Below are positions 48,661-62,700 of a stretch of 64,000 bases of DNA, piece by piece (position 1 is the first letter of the stretch; each line of letters begins with the position of its first letter). Source of the stretch: Phoebastria nigripes. Its lineage: Eukaryota; Chordata; Aves; Procellariiformes; Diomedeidae. The notes beneath the pieces were generated by a model, which did not search any database, was not told where the DNA came from, and saw only the letters and a list, made by a program, of their open reading frames with translations. Both the position numbers and the translations under genes were made by a program. The DNA is taken from positions 1,125,969 to 1,189,968 of the forward strand of contig JAYKAV010001245.1 of the NCBI GenBank assembly GCA_035582835.1, in the 5' to 3' direction.

Positions 48661-51600
48661 TTTCTTCTTCATCTTACAACCCATACTTTTTGTCTCATCT
48701 TGTAACTCGCTGCTGCAATTTGAAGTGAAAAAAAGGTTAGCTGCAACCTTTTTATACATGGGTCGTGAATCCACACTGTGGACAGTTAATTAGTTAGCTT
48801 GTGCACCTTATTTACCTTATTTATCCAAACCAGTTTTGGTTTTTTTTTTTTATTTATTTCTGAGTATTTAAAAACTGAGGGTCATTTTCGATGTTGACAT
48901 GCAAATAAGTTGTTGCTGTTACTTTAGGTGCTGTTTGTCACAGCCGAGTGCTNGCATACCTGCTCTTGCCTGGCAGCAAATGCAGGGAAATTTGAGGTAG
49001 TTACTCTGCCCAATCAAACATATTTTTATTATTTGAGATTTTCATAGTGCCGTTTCTGAGCTGTTGCATCTGGTTCAGACGGTGTTATAATTAGGGAAAC
49101 TATTTCTTCTCATTTAATTCAAAATGGATCTACATCTGAAACAGAGGGAATCCAGTAAAATTTGATATTTATTCTTGTTGCATGTGGACAGCAATACTAT
49201 AAGGAAAGGAGATTAGTTGCTGTTCAGAGGTATGGAAAGAGGAAAAGTGGCTCTTCCTAGTAATGCACTGTGGTTAAAAGAAAACATATTTAGTGGCTTG
49301 CTTTGTTAAAATCACTTGACTACAGAAAAAGATCTTTGAAAATTGAACATTTTCTTCCTTCTTTTTAGATGCCTCCCATATTACAAAATACGAGAGCTAT
49401 ATTGTTAACCTCTAGCTTTAGGAAGTATTTTTTGAAACAATCTGTGAGACCATACAGACTTGTGTTTTAAATTTGGGGTTGTCTTGGATTTGGGTAAATG
49501 CAGTATTTCAGAGTAACTTATCTGTTCATGTCGAGTTTATTTTGGGGACTATGGCCATATTTTAAAAAAGAAGCTATGAGGTCATAAGACTTTTATGAAA
49601 TAGGCCATTGATGGAAAAAGCTTAGGATGAAGCAGCTTTCATGTAGGCAGTGTCGGGAGTGGATTTTGGCACAGAAGCAGCACCCACAGCAACTGTGAAG
49701 ATCAGCGTGTCTTCCATTTCGCTGTCTTGGAGCACTGCTTGGTAAGGAGGTGTCAGCTGGCAGTAATCAGGTACTGACACTTCTAAGATTCATTGATTTT
49801 TGGTATTGAGAGCTTAAAAAGTGTATGGCTTTAGTTCTTGCCTTCCATAAAAAGGAATCTTATCAGAAGTGGTTAAATTGTGTGTTCTCCCATGTTCTTT
49901 ATTCTCTCTCTCTGTTAGCAGTAGTAATATTTCATTTATTTGTTGAATCCAGTCTGACAACAGCAAATTATGATTGTGAAAGAGTCACACAGTAGTCTAG
50001 CACTAGTGTGAGTCATGCAAGTAGTGACTGGTGAAAGGACATCAGGACATCTTCTAAATATCCTGCATTCGTGTTTTGAGAGGTGTACTGGCTTGTGTTG
50101 AGGACTGTCAGGTTGTAGTGTAGATAAATGGCTGTTATCTGAGACACAGGACTATACTTAAGTACTCCAACGTTGGGCTACTTAAGGGAAAAAAAAAAAG
50201 GGAAAAAAAAGAAAAGTAAGAATGCTAGAGAATTGTTTTAAGATACTCTTTGCTTGCTTATGTACAAGCCCTTTTTTTGGATTTACATTTTATTGGCAGT
50301 TTAACTTTCTCCCCTTGCCTGACGTTTCTTCCTGGGTCTCTCCATCTGCTTTGGTTAATGTGATAGCTGTTTTCTCCTGTTTTGTAGTTCTCCTAAAAAG
50401 CCTTGGTGGGGTTAAGTCTGTACTTGCCAAAATCAATCTGTACGATTTACTCGGTTGTTCTATTTTTAGATTGCTTCCTGCTCTGTGGGAGATGCAACAA
50501 GCAGAACCCTCATTTCTATGCAGAATCATAAATTCTGTAGCATTTCCAGTGCATATGCTCCAAGTCAGGCAGAACAGGGAATTGTACCTTTGCCTGCTAG
50601 ATTCAAGCTGAAAGTTGGGCTCAGCAGGACATAGACATATGCTTTCCTTATTTCCCCCGGCCCCCTTTGGACATAGGTGTCGGATGAATACAACCTGTTT
50701 CAGAGTCTGAGAAGTGTGGGGACTTAGTTGTCTTCTGAGCACTTCCTTCAGAACTGAGGCTACCTTAGAGAGCTGTTTTAGGTTTTTTGGATCCTGAGAG
50801 GGCTAGAAATTATCGATACGTGGAAGGCCTTGCAAATTTTGACAGAGGAAAATTGAAATGCCCTGGAGACTTGAGCAGTAACAGGGCAGGATCTGCACAG
50901 AAACTTGGACAAAGTGTTTAGTGTGATTAGATACTTGTAGGTCTCTGCAAATCGGGGTCTACCTGTAAATGAATGTCTTAAGTAGCCTGTGGTGATGAAT
51001 AGGAGCATGGATAAGATTCCCATGCATTGAGTGGATTTCTCCGTGACTTACTGAATACTGCTAAAATTCTCAGGAAAGGGACTTTGCTCTTTGTTATGTA
51101 GCACTTAGCACAGGAAATCATGGTCTTGGCTAGAGTTTCATGGCAGTACCACAGAATAACTATAGAATAATAACTCTCAACCAAAGAAGCATTGTACTAG
51201 ATGCTTTCCAGACTACTGGAGAAAGTGATATCCCAGAAGGAAGCAGAGAAATTCTGGTGATTCCAGTAGGAGCCATTTCTTGCCAATGCCATTGAGAATT
51301 GCAGACTTACAGCTCCTTTGAATCAAGCTGCATAAATACAGTTATAATTTGCATTAATGGGAACTGCTTGTGCCTGAGCACCTGTAAAACTGTTGGACGG
51401 CAAATTATTTTTTGGTTCTTCTTGTGGCCAATAAAATGAATAGCCGCTTCAGCTTCCAAAGTGTTCATCAGTCTTGAACCTCTGAGCTATAGGAAGAAGT
51501 TTTGAAAGGGCCCAAATAATTTAGGAACTAATAGTCACTGTTATGAAACATCCTTCACATCACAAGTCATTCACAAATTTGGGCACTAGCTTAATCTGTT

Positions 51601-54600
51601 GGAGAACTGGGTTTGTTTTTTTCAGTCAGTGTTGTCCTCAGGGAGTAATACGGTGCGTGATTCAGATCCTGAATTCTAAAATACAATTGTGGTTCTCAAT
51701 TACCACACAACTTATTGTGAAGGGAGTCCCTGGAAGCTTGTGCCATGAAAAAGTACGCTACATAGGTTTATATTTCAAGCACTCGTGAAAATGTTGTCCA
51801 AATATCTGATGGCATGAATTCGCAACTGGAGGTACATGTTTTCACGGTGTTACTAGACCTTGGTCATATCCAGGTAAATCTTCTGTACTTATGATTATGT
51901 CTCTCTTGTATCTTTTCCATTATTAACAATCCGGTCTATGTAGATAATGATAATTTGAAAGAGGGTTCTAGGTTTGGTTTTGCTGGTATTGTAGTGATAA
52001 AGCTCTTGTTGGCACCTGCCTGCTTCTAGTTAGGCTGGTTCTAGACCTTTGTTTTCTTCCCTTCCATACAGGTAACCAAAACTAAAATAAGAGTAATGCT
52101 TGCTAGAAGCAGAAGGTAATTTTGTGATTTCTTGAAAAAGTAAGGTGGTTTAGTGCTCCATGTGGTATTCTGTCTATGGCCAATCTATAAAACACATTCA
52201 AAGAGAATCAGCAATATTTTGAAAGCTTTTCTCCTATTTTCTTTTTGATTGATTATTTCATTTGGAAGATAGCTCTGTAGTAAGTTAAGTGCAGTTTGTT
52301 TTCGGACTATGCTGCTTCATGATCCTGTTTCAGTTTAGAATCCGATTTGAAAGAAGAGCTCTATTTTCCTCAGTCTTGCTGTGTTAATTCAAGCAACTCT
52401 TTAAAGAAGCAGTTCCATAGCACAGAAAGGATTGGACTTTTTTGGTGGGAAGGGTGAATGAGCAAACCTGAAGTTATCTGCAATAATAATTATGATCAAT
52501 TTCTGTGCTTGCTAAAATGACAGAGGTTAGATAAGCATTGGGTTCTGCCACAAATTGAGGCTTTGCAACAAGACTTAGTAATGTGTGTGCGTGTGCGCAT
52601 CTATCGCAGTATTTGATACATGTCAGGCTCTTGCATAATCTTTTCCTTGAATAAATAGGGCACTTCAAAATGTGCCAGAGAGAATAGACACTCTGCACAC
52701 AGGCAGAGTGATGGACTTTGTGATTTATTAGCCTCTTTCTATTGCTGGTTTTATTAGACTATGATTTGCCCTATATATACATAGCTTTACTGTCAAAATA
52801 AGCCACTATAATATGCTGGCCCAAGAAAAATGATTTACAAGAGAAGGAACCCTTTTATATCTGTCTGCATTTCAACAAATATTGTTATAAAATACTGCTA
52901 TTTGGTTTTGCAACTTTTTTGTTGTCCAGCTGCTAGACTGTATTTCCATTTCTTAAAATATTTTCTTCCCTTTTGAGCAATAATTCTGCTTTTAAATTTC
53001 CATTGTTGTAATTCATACACAATTAAAGTTGAGTGACTTAATAATATCCCTGTACAAAAGCTGTTCATCTTCCCTGCTCCATAAAAGGAAGCTTTCGAAC
53101 TAGATTGAAACTGTTTTCTTCCAGTTCACTTTAACACATGCTTAGTTTTAAACAAGTTTCTGTTTGCAGATGTCACGATGCTTCAGTATTGTGAAACAGT
53201 GTTTTGCTGGCTGCAGAGTTCACTGAAGATTGGTTGCTTAAGGCCTTTTTCACTCTACAAGTCACGTTCCTTTCTGTAAGCCTCATTGCAGATCAATTCA
53301 TTCAAGTGACACAGTAACAAACCTCCAGCTCCTAATTATAGTTCTATCAGCTGAAGGGGTGATTTTGAGAAGAGTAGGATGCCAGTGATGGACCCTATTG
53401 TGTGCAGAGCAACCATCATGAGCTTTTATATTCGTGCAGTTATAGCGTTTGTATATTTGTGTACCTGCTCATATCTGCATGTAGAAACAGATCAGTTGCA
53501 TTTTCTGATTTTTAAAAAATACCAGGCTCCAACATGAATCATATTTTATGGATGAAGTTCATTTGCATTAGGTTTAATTTTTGTTCATTTACCTGCAATT
53601 ATCATTGCAATTTCCTGAAAATTACGGTTTAGTCAAGAGGGACTTCAGGATGAATAATAAAGGGGTGAATGAGTGCAGCATGTATGTTGCAGTTCCAGCC
53701 ATCTGCTATATGTTTATCCTGGGTGTTTCTACTCCAGTTGAACCAGTACTGGCAACTTTGTGATCCCATACAGTCTCCAACTACAGAAGTACAGAGAGAA
53801 ATTCTGCTTTTACATATACCTATGCTTTTTGGGGTTAGGTAGCTTTGTTTGGTGTCAAGTGGTATACCAGTCTGAGCTCTGAAGTTACCCTATGTGCATT
53901 ATGTCTGTCTTTTAGTGTGGGCATTTTCTTTTAAATGAGCTTTTCAAATTTCCGTGGCAATTCATCTCTTTGGTAAGATTTAACAGTGGGCTACTGTGCC
54001 CTTCAGAAAAAGAAATCTTCTGATATAATAGAGGAGAAACAGGCTTTGCTGAGCTCTCTGCTTGTGGCAGGGCACACCAGGAAACTGCTAACTGTTACGG
54101 TGCTCCTGAGTTTGTTCGGAGGAAAAGTCTTGTAGCTGAACAAAATATGGAATTGTTTATGAATACCATATTTGCTGCAATAGTGGCATGCATTTTTACA
54201 AGGAATAATTGCTAGGGAGCACTTTTGTAACAATATTATGTCCACAGATTCATTTATTGCTCTGCTAAGGGTTTTGCAGAAAATGAACTTGCACATCACA
54301 GTTGAGGTGAAAGTCTGGTCTCCTGCAAGCAGCTTCCATCCCTAAAGGGGGGAAGAAGAAAAAATTTGGCCATAATAGCATTATCTTAAGGGGTAGAGGG
54401 GAAGTCCCTCAAAACCAGGAAACCTATAAATATACCTAAAGTCTGTAAATATTGAGCATTTCAACTCAGAGTCAAAAAGTATGTAATTATGTTTTGGATT
54501 ATGAGCTCATCTCTAAAGTTAGTTGTGTAGCTGCCATGTACTTAGAAGTTGGTTATTTTCCTGTCACATTCACTGAGAAGTGTGCTTTGTAATATTTTTT

Positions 54601-57600
54601 TTTAGTCTAGCGAATGTTTAGGTGCAANACAAACACAATGAAGCTGACTTCACAAATCACAATAGTGTGGGGTTTTGCTATTGATTACTGTTATGGCTTT
54701 CCCAGTTTTATGCTGCGTAGAATTTACTCATTTCTTCTCATGAAGGCTTTTCTTTTCTCCCAAATTATTGGTATTTTCTTAATGTATTTAAATGCTTTCA
54801 AAATCACATAATGGAATTCTATTATAATAGAAAATTATTATCTTGGTTAAAATATCTGATCAAACTATGTTTTTGGTCTTCCAGTGTGCCTGATTTTTCA
54901 CTTCTACAGACTTTAATGAATTGCTAGATCCTCTTTTGACATGTCAATGCTTCTTGTGCATGTGCTACAGAAGCTGTAGGTAATATAACAATAACTGTGA
55001 GAGCAAATACGTGTTTTGCAGTGAAATGTAATATTTTATAGCTTTTAATTAGAAGAAAAAAGCAAATAGTCTATTTTATATCTATATGAAAAAAGATGTG
55101 AAGTGTTTCAACTTCTTAATCTTCACAGTGTCATTTGCCAAATGGGGCTTGGTTTGCTTTTATTTTCATAATAAAAGCAAGACCATATGCTGTTTTCTTA
55201 ATACTTTAATATAACTTGTGAAAGGTGCAGCTGTTTTTGTTTGGTTCCATACAAATCCTTCCTGCTGCTAGCAAATATACAATTGATTCCAAATAAATGC
55301 TATCATAAAAATGACTTATATGATCAAGTATAATCAAAAATCTAGGTGTCCAAGAAAGCATCGAGTCAACAAAGAAACAACTTTCTAAAACTTGAAACAA
55401 AAGCATACCAAAACAATTATCAGATCTTTGCTTGAATACTTACCAAACTGCTTAGATCCAAATTTCTTAATGAAGAATTCAGTCTTAATGGATTGCCACT
55501 ATTTTCTAAAATTCTACTTACTTTAATGGCTTTTTTTCAAATTCTCATTCATTTAAGTAGTTCATCATTGTGAAGCACTTCTTAGATTTGTCCTGTTTCA
55601 AATCATCTGCTGGTGAAGTAAAGGTGCAGGGTAATGATTCAAGCCCCACTCAAGAACTGTTGACCCTTGTTAACAGTAACTAATTCGCATGTTGACTAAA
55701 TTGTTTTCTTTTAGCATGCTCACAAATGAGAGCACTAATATAGCTTCAGGAAAAGCTGTATTAGTGTAAATATAGAGATATAGACTAGTATAAGATTCAA
55801 GGACTTTAAACTCATTTCCTAGTATGAAGAGTATTCTTTAATCAGCAGAAATACATGCTGAGATAGGTATGTATGCCTTCTCTTTAGCCCACTTTCCTGA
55901 CTTTTGCCTTAAGGGATCCTAAGAAGTGTTTTTCCATTTCATGTAGACTAAAAGTTTCTGTGCAGAAATAATCTTTCTTTTTTCTGTCTGTCTCCTTGGC
56001 AGCTTTTTTTAAAATGTAAATATATAAATAATTTTAAAAAATCTAAGAGAAAAATAATAAAAAGTCTCAGAAACATCATAATACTGATCTACCCCTATAG
56101 CAGCGTGAAGTTACAGAAAGCAAGCAGGACCTGTAATCTGTCTGGAGAGGAGTTGTATTTCTTGCTTTAGCCTGACTCCTGGTTGGTCTCTTCAAACTCT
56201 TGCAAACTTTAGGCCAGAAAAGACCCTGGCTCTAGCACAGGGGCTGTTGGTCTGCATCCTTGTTTAGGACCGTCTGTGCAATCTGCAGGTCTCCCTTTTT
56301 TCAGGACATTTTGAGAATGGTCTTCGGATGGGACAGATTGAGCTGGTGGCAGCAGGAGCCCCTCACAGGCACTGTCTTCCTCATGAGCTTCAGTCTGCAT
56401 AGCCTATTGCAATGCTGTGCTCAGTGAATCCAGTGCAGTATTTTGTCCTGCACCTGAAGGTTAAAAGCTGGCAAACCTGGTGTGTGAATGGTCAATCTGT
56501 TAGGTGGGGTGGGAGGGTTTGCGCTGCTGCTCTAGGCTTTACAGAAGATCTTGGGAGTTGCATCTTTTCCTTGAGTCTTCAGCAATGAGGCTGTCAGAGC
56601 TCCTTTCTCATATTCATTTGACATTTGAATCGCTGTTCTGTCTAGCAAGTCTGAAGAGCAGAGGTAACTCAGCAGCATGGTCTGTCAAACACATCTCCAG
56701 ATAACTGGTTTGCAGGCAGAGAAGAATATCTTCTGTCCACTTTCCTTACTCATTTGCCTTTGTAATTTGGTCAGTGTCCCATTGCTGGCTGCAGAGGTTT
56801 CAGTAACACCACCACAGGAGAAACTGTAGCTGTTGAGTGACGCCATCCTGGCAGTGCCACTTCATTACCACCCTCTTCAGTGCCATGCTTTCCCTGTTAA
56901 TTTATGTATTTCTGAGTATGTGATGTTGAAAACTGCCTCAGACTCATGTCCTTTCCCCCAGACAGGTACTCTGTTATTAAGAGATGTTAACACTTTCTAC
57001 AGCACTTTCTGGTAATCTTCCTTTCTACAAATGAATCTTCTTGCACTGTAAGATTTGAGTTTATTTGTCTAAGACACTTGTATTATCACTTCTAAGGCAG
57101 AGAGATCAGTGAGCAGATTTACCACGATTCTTTTTGTGTGGATTTTTCTATTTTCCTTTCCCAAAGTAATAAGGATGTCTCCAGTACCTTGGCTTCGCAA
57201 GAGACTCAGAGCTCCACTGCTGAGAGCAGTGTCTAGGCTCATGCAAGTTTGTTTCGTAGCACAGAAGTGCAGTTGGTTTCCTGCTTAGCAGCCCACTAAT
57301 CTGTGCTCGTGTTTGCAGTCTTCCAGTATTTCATACCAATATCAGATTAAAACTGAGTTTCATTTAAGTTTTTCAATGTAAAATGAATTCTTAAAGAAAT
57401 CTATAAATATTAGAAGTGGAAGAAAAAAAATCTGTGTAAACATGTATGCTTACTTTTTATATTTCTGTTGCTTAGTATTTTTCTCCTTGAGTGGATGTTT
57501 TCTTTATCACTTAAGCTTGCATGTACATCCTAGCTTTATTATGTGGATGTGGCCACTGCAATTGCAGTGTTTATTTTTGCTTCTAACAGTGTTATTTTGG

Positions 57601-57936
57601 ATGCTACAGTTTCTTCCTATTTTTAATCCTCAGCAGTGTCATTAGGCACTCAAATATGCTGTACTTAAGCCTGTAAGAGTTCTTTCATTGTTTAAAATAA
57701 AGTTGTGGGTATTCATATAAAAGATTTGCAGCCTTCTAGTATGGACCACTTATAGTTCTCAATTCTTTAACTGCTATTGAATATTAATCATGACTTTTTT
57801 GTACGACTGACTGCCATATATTAGCAGATTTTTATAAAAGTCTCCAGCCTGCCAGGTAGTAATGTCTCTTCTTTTTCACTCAGTGAAAATGTCACTACAT
57901 TTACCAGCAGTAAATCAGACAAGTTTGAATGAATCT
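48661..57936. other. Long AT-rich non-coding stretch
   Basis: About 9 kb without a recognisable gene or transposable element. A T12 run lies at 48840-48851 and a purine run (A11 GGG A8) at 50189-50210. Antiparallel frames overlap at 50222-50742 (129 codons plus, 150 codons minus) but neither has a recognisable domain. Confidence 0.5.
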
Positions 57937-58022
57937 GTTTTGTTCGGTTGGTTGGGGGGTTTTGTGTTTTTTTGGTTTGGTTTGGTTTTGGGGGTTTTTT
58001 TTGTTTGTTTGTTTTAGTTTTA
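57937..58022. repeat. G/T-rich low-complexity stretch
   Basis: GGTTGGTTGGGGGG is followed by TTTGG, GGGGGTTTT and TTTG units on the plus strand. It contains spaced G runs that could support a two-tetrad quadruplex, but otherwise looks like ordinary avian simple repeat. Confidence 0.85.
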
Positions 58023-59451
58023 GTGGTCAGTTACACATATTTTGGAGTGTTTGCAAAACTGATGTTACATGGTTTCTTGAATTTAATTTCTTTGCTTGTG
58101 ATTGCTTTGGAAGCAATGTACAGCTATGGAAGCTTGTCTTCATAATTAGACACCCATGGTATGTGTGTGGGTTGTTTATTTGTATTTTTTTTAAACACAG
58201 ACAAGGTAGATTTCCATAAATAATTTATCAAAAAATGCACAAACTGTTTTCTGGAACTTCATACAAAATTCATTAACTTCTCTGTCATATGGTATTGTAT
58301 TTAATTGTCAGTTAATGTAAAGAAATTTCAGTTATGAGAATAAGCTGCTACTTTGTCTCTCTGCTGAGCACTAGTGAGAAATATACTCTCTTTCCACTTG
58401 ACTGTTACATATTTATATATGCCTGTATATTTGCAAGCGCTAATTTACATGTTAAACCTGTATGGGTTCTATTCTCACTTCAGAACGTATGCATTTGGTT
58501 ATAGGTCTGTCTCTTGTTGTAACTACTTGGTCCTGGAACTGTCTCTTTCTAATGCATCCAAAACTCTTAAACAAAAGCAATTCTGTAATATTTCAAAAAT
58601 GATAATGTTTTTGTCTTTAAACAAAATTAATAGATTAAAAAATAGCAGTGTTTTCCCCAGACCTATGCTATTTTTCGTTAAATTTGTATTTTTTAGGGTG
58701 TTAACCCTCCAAGTGTTACAACATATGCAAGTTTTGAATGTTTTAAAGCAACTGTCATGCAGTGGGGCATTATAGATATATGAAATGCAGATGGCAATGC
58801 AGAAGAATGTGGAAGTTTGTTTACGCCCTTATTTTCAGCTGATTGCTGGACCTGTTACTTTTCATGCCCCATATCCCATGTGAACTGTAAAAGGAGTCCT
58901 CCCAAAGCACCAACTGCCCTTTCTCTTTCCTACAAATACATGTGCGAAGATGTAGTAATTTTTTTTTCTTGAATGTCAGAGCATTCACTTCTGACAGTAA
59001 TTGCTGCATATGGTTATTTATAAAAGCAAAGAAGTCCTCAGTTTATATGCTTAATTATATAGAAGTAAAATGTTGAAAAGTGTGTTTTTTCAAGTCGTAG
59101 TTTGCAGTTGAAGTGTATAGTTGGTAGGGAAATACAGTAATAGCTACAAGGAATGTATTAATAAATCTGAAGACCTGTAAAGACATTCTAACAAACAAAT
59201 CAATTTCTGTTGTGAATTTTGTTTTCATTTTTGTTCTTGGATTCTTCTCTAGTAGAGATCATGTGAAAATGCACTGGTTTACCCCGGTATGAAAACTGCT
59301 CTGAGTACATAAATGCAGCTTTATGCTTATCTGAAATGAAAAGAACAACTCAGCATTATGCTCAGATAGTTCACTGCACAATTAATATGAATTTTTAAAC
59401 TATTAATGTCTTACTTGTAAGAATATAAACAGATCTTCTTCTCCTTTGGAG
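58023..59451. other. AT-rich non-coding stretch
   Basis: No gene recognised. Plus frame 58374-58775 (133 codons) is open in AT-rich sequence, which is unusual, but its product has no recognisable motifs. Confidence 0.5.
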
Positions 59452-59787
59452 CTACCAAGCATCATCCAGCCTGTGTGTAATGGCCAGTAAATGAATAACC
59501 TCTTTGTCAGCCTGTAGGATGATGCCATTATTAACAACTTTGTCATGTAGTACATGTTTCTTGATTCCCAAGTAAGCTGTCACAGGCTGCCTCTGAAAAA
59601 TTACTCTCTGCCTACTATGTGAATATACATTATGAGAAGAAAACTCTATCCTGGCAACACATGACTTCATTGCTAGCAGTAATTTTCTGAACATTTGAGG
59701 CAACATAGAGCTGTCATCGTCTTCATTTTCTTTATTTTTATTTGAGAAGCTTCTGATAGTAGTAGTGTGTCCCTTATACTTTACTCT
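59452..59787 (-). CDS. Unrecognised 111-codon open frame
   Basis: Hypothetical. On the minus strand the frame is open between an in-frame TGA at 59788-59790 and TAG at 59452-59454. The first ATG is at 59704-59706, giving 84 residues from there. Amino-acid composition is balanced, with an acidic run (KENEDDDSS) before the ATG and a C-terminal part ending THRLDDAW. It looks more protein-like than most frames here. I recognise no family, and no good splice acceptor lies at the 5' edge. It could be part of an exon, a decayed retrocopy, a conserved non-coding element or chance. No neighbouring exon is visible. Confidence 0.2.
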   Translation of the reverse strand, partial: RVKYKGHTTTIRSFSNKNKENEDDDSSMLPQMFRKLLLAMKSCVARIEFSSHNVYSHSRQRVIFQRQPVTAYLGIKKHVLHDKVVNNGIILQADKEVIHLLAITHRLDDAW

Positions 59788-62700
59788 TCACTAGCTGCAG
59801 TGATATAAAGTGCTCGGATGATATTCTCAAAAATATTAACATCTGGGATGCTGCATCACATTTGACTTTTCTTGAAAATAATTTTCTTTAATTTTATCAT
59901 CCTTCCCCAGTGGAGATGGGGGAGGAGGAGAGAGGGAAGTATCCAGATTGAAATTGAGCAAATCTCAGTGTGGAGAAGGGTAGGCTTTTAATTAATTTCC
60001 CAAGAGAATCATATTGCAAAAAGGATGGAAGAGAAATGCTGCTAATGGCCCTAGTTGTGACTCAGGGGAATGTAGTGATGAACTTATAACCTGCAAACAA
60101 AATGCTGAAGTCTTTTGTTAGGGATGAGCTACTTTTTGGTAGCTGAATTTTGAGTTTCCTAGAACCAAGATCCCAAACGGACAAACCCTCCTCATTCCAG
60201 CCTGGGGCCAGCTACTTTGTCAAAAGAGCAGATTCACTCCATACCCACTGCAGCTAGTGGCCAAGCAGTAGAGATTTTGTACATCATGAGAAGAGGACCC
60301 ATGATCCATCAGTGTAGTCATGGGACTGGTGCAGGCAGCAGAGAGCATCCTTGGATGCCCTCATGGGGAGAGAAAAATGGAGATAGTCTTTGATGTGCAG
60401 AGTTGTGTCAGGTAGACTGTTGTGCTGCTACCTTTGCTGCCTGTGGTCATGTTGCGGGGCTTGATTTTCTGTTTTTCTGTTTGTTTGGGGTTATTTTACC
60501 ATTACAGGAATAAACATGTTAAAACAACTTGATTCAGCTTTGCACATAACTGCACTCAGAGAGACAATACAAATCATGTGTGATTTAGTCAAGACTAAAC
60601 AATACCAGTCCTTCAGGCTCTATGGTGTTTATTGTGCTGCTTAATTTTTCAGCTATATAAATACTTCAGTCACTTACAGCTAAAATGGCCATTTTTCCTT
60701 CCTTCTGTGACCTTGACATTCTTAAACAAATTAAGTTTTCCAGAATGGTTTTCTTAATTTCATCTAGATAAACATCCAGGATGTTTATCTTCAGCAGGCT
60801 CTTTGGGAAAACACCATTTGTTGTAACGTCTAATATTAAACACCTTGAGAAGAGTCATTCATAACATTAGAAGTCTCCAAGGAGGAAAAGTATAAATATG
60901 CCATAGTCCAGGTTGGCAGCATGGGCTTTTGAAGGACAGAAGCTGTGGGGAGGATATGGAAAGACAGGACAGTGTGAACAACTCGCTCCACACACAGCCT
61001 TTGAGGTATGGGGTGGATGTGTATGTTCTTGTGCAGCAGAGGTTAGGCTGAGCTTTGAAGGACTTTCTGATAAGGCTCATCATCAACTGAAAACAAAGTC
61101 ATTTTACATATTTTCCTAAAGAAGACTGTTAGCTGTATAAAGGAAAAAAAATAGGACTGTGACAGGAAAATACATGGGGTATTGGAAGAAACACTCGTCT
61201 TTTTCTATGGGTACTTGTTTTTGGAATCATCTTTCTGCTGAGACTGGCTCTAGTCCCCTGTTTTCAGTACGTGAATGAGGACCACGAGAAGCTCTACCAG
61301 ATGTGTTGTGTTTTTCTGTTTCCTGAAGCATGGGGAGACTGATTGCCAGAGAGGACATCACTGATTAACTCCAGATGTACTGTGACAGTAGCACTGTGTG
61401 CTTGGGTGTGCAAATCGAATGCACGTGATTAAATAGTGGCAGTAGCAGTGTGGTGATGTGAAAAGAAATTTGTATGCTTTAAAACGATCAGTCCTGTGCT
61501 AACATAGTACCTGGTATGACCTGGTAAGAAACAGGTATAAAGCAGTCCAAGCAGTAACTCAAACTACAAAATGATGGGTGAAGATTTCAGCATTTTTCTT
61601 CTGAATGTTTCTTGAACGGTGACCTATCCTCANGTGTGTGCACTGACACAGGCAAATAGAGTGATGAGTCTTTACATATGTTTAGGCCATTAAAAATATG
61701 TGTTTATGGATATTCAGCAAGCATACCTGCATGATGAAAATAAAATGGCTTACAGGAGAGAAAGTAGGACGGCACCAGAGAGTTGCTGAATCAAAAAGAA
61801 GAGCTGGAAAAGTGATCTGTTCTGTACAGGTGAATAGGGCTCCAGTGATGAAACGATGCAGAAGTATGGAGCAGAGCAAAGAATGGGAAAAACTTGTTTC
61901 CCAGGGACAGCCTGCAACTTATGAAGTCAGGGTTGATTAGTTTTCCATGTGGCAATAAACATGACTGTCAAATCATCATAATAGTGTGTTTTCTCACCTT
62001 TTCTGAAGAAGCAACATCTGAGACTGAGAATGAAACAAAGCATGTTTAATATGCACATACATACAATTTATATGTAGCATGGGATCCTAAATTTGTAATA
62101 GAAGACACCAGTCAAAAAATCCCAATCTTCCATTATCTCTAATTCTCTTCATTTCATATGTTTTGGTGAATCACTACTTCACTGTCAGGAGACGTATTTT
62201 CTTATTTTCCCTTCACTGGTTTGTCTTTCTTTTGGCCTTGTTTACATGGTAACTCTTTTGCCAGTTCTGCTTCCTTTGCTCTCTTTAGAGCCAAAAATTC
62301 AGTAATCCAGGGAGGCAGGATGTTATTAATTGACATAGTCTTCTTCAGGATAACCTATAGAATCTATACTTAAAGCAACAATGCAAGCCTGCTGGCCATA
62401 CATGTACTAATTAAGTATTTTAAACCTAATTCTGGCAATTCTTGTTTCCGTTCTAACTCAGACTTAGTGGTCTTCTGCTAGTAAGAACTTTGTAATACCT
62501 CAGCAAATGACAGATCAGTTGATTTAGTGGAAACCAAGGGCAGTTTTGTTAAAAAGATACTTCTAAAGGCAGTAAAGGAAGGGATGCCCAGTAGTAAAGA
62601 GCTGGAGCTTTTGGTTTGACATGTTTTACTGTAACTACTTCTTCCTCTTTGTTTTTTTTTTTTGTATGCTGTATTACCAGATGGCTCTGTTCTTGATCTT

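Noticed and set aside
50222..50742. Overlapping open frames of 129 (plus) and 150 (minus) codons
   Set aside because: Both strands are open over the same interval, neither product has a recognisable domain, and no splice or promoter context was seen. Most likely chance.
51190..51240. TTGTACTAGATGC followed by TTCC, considered as a CR1 3' end
   Set aside because: The remaining CR1 3' UTR blocks and terminal octamers are missing.
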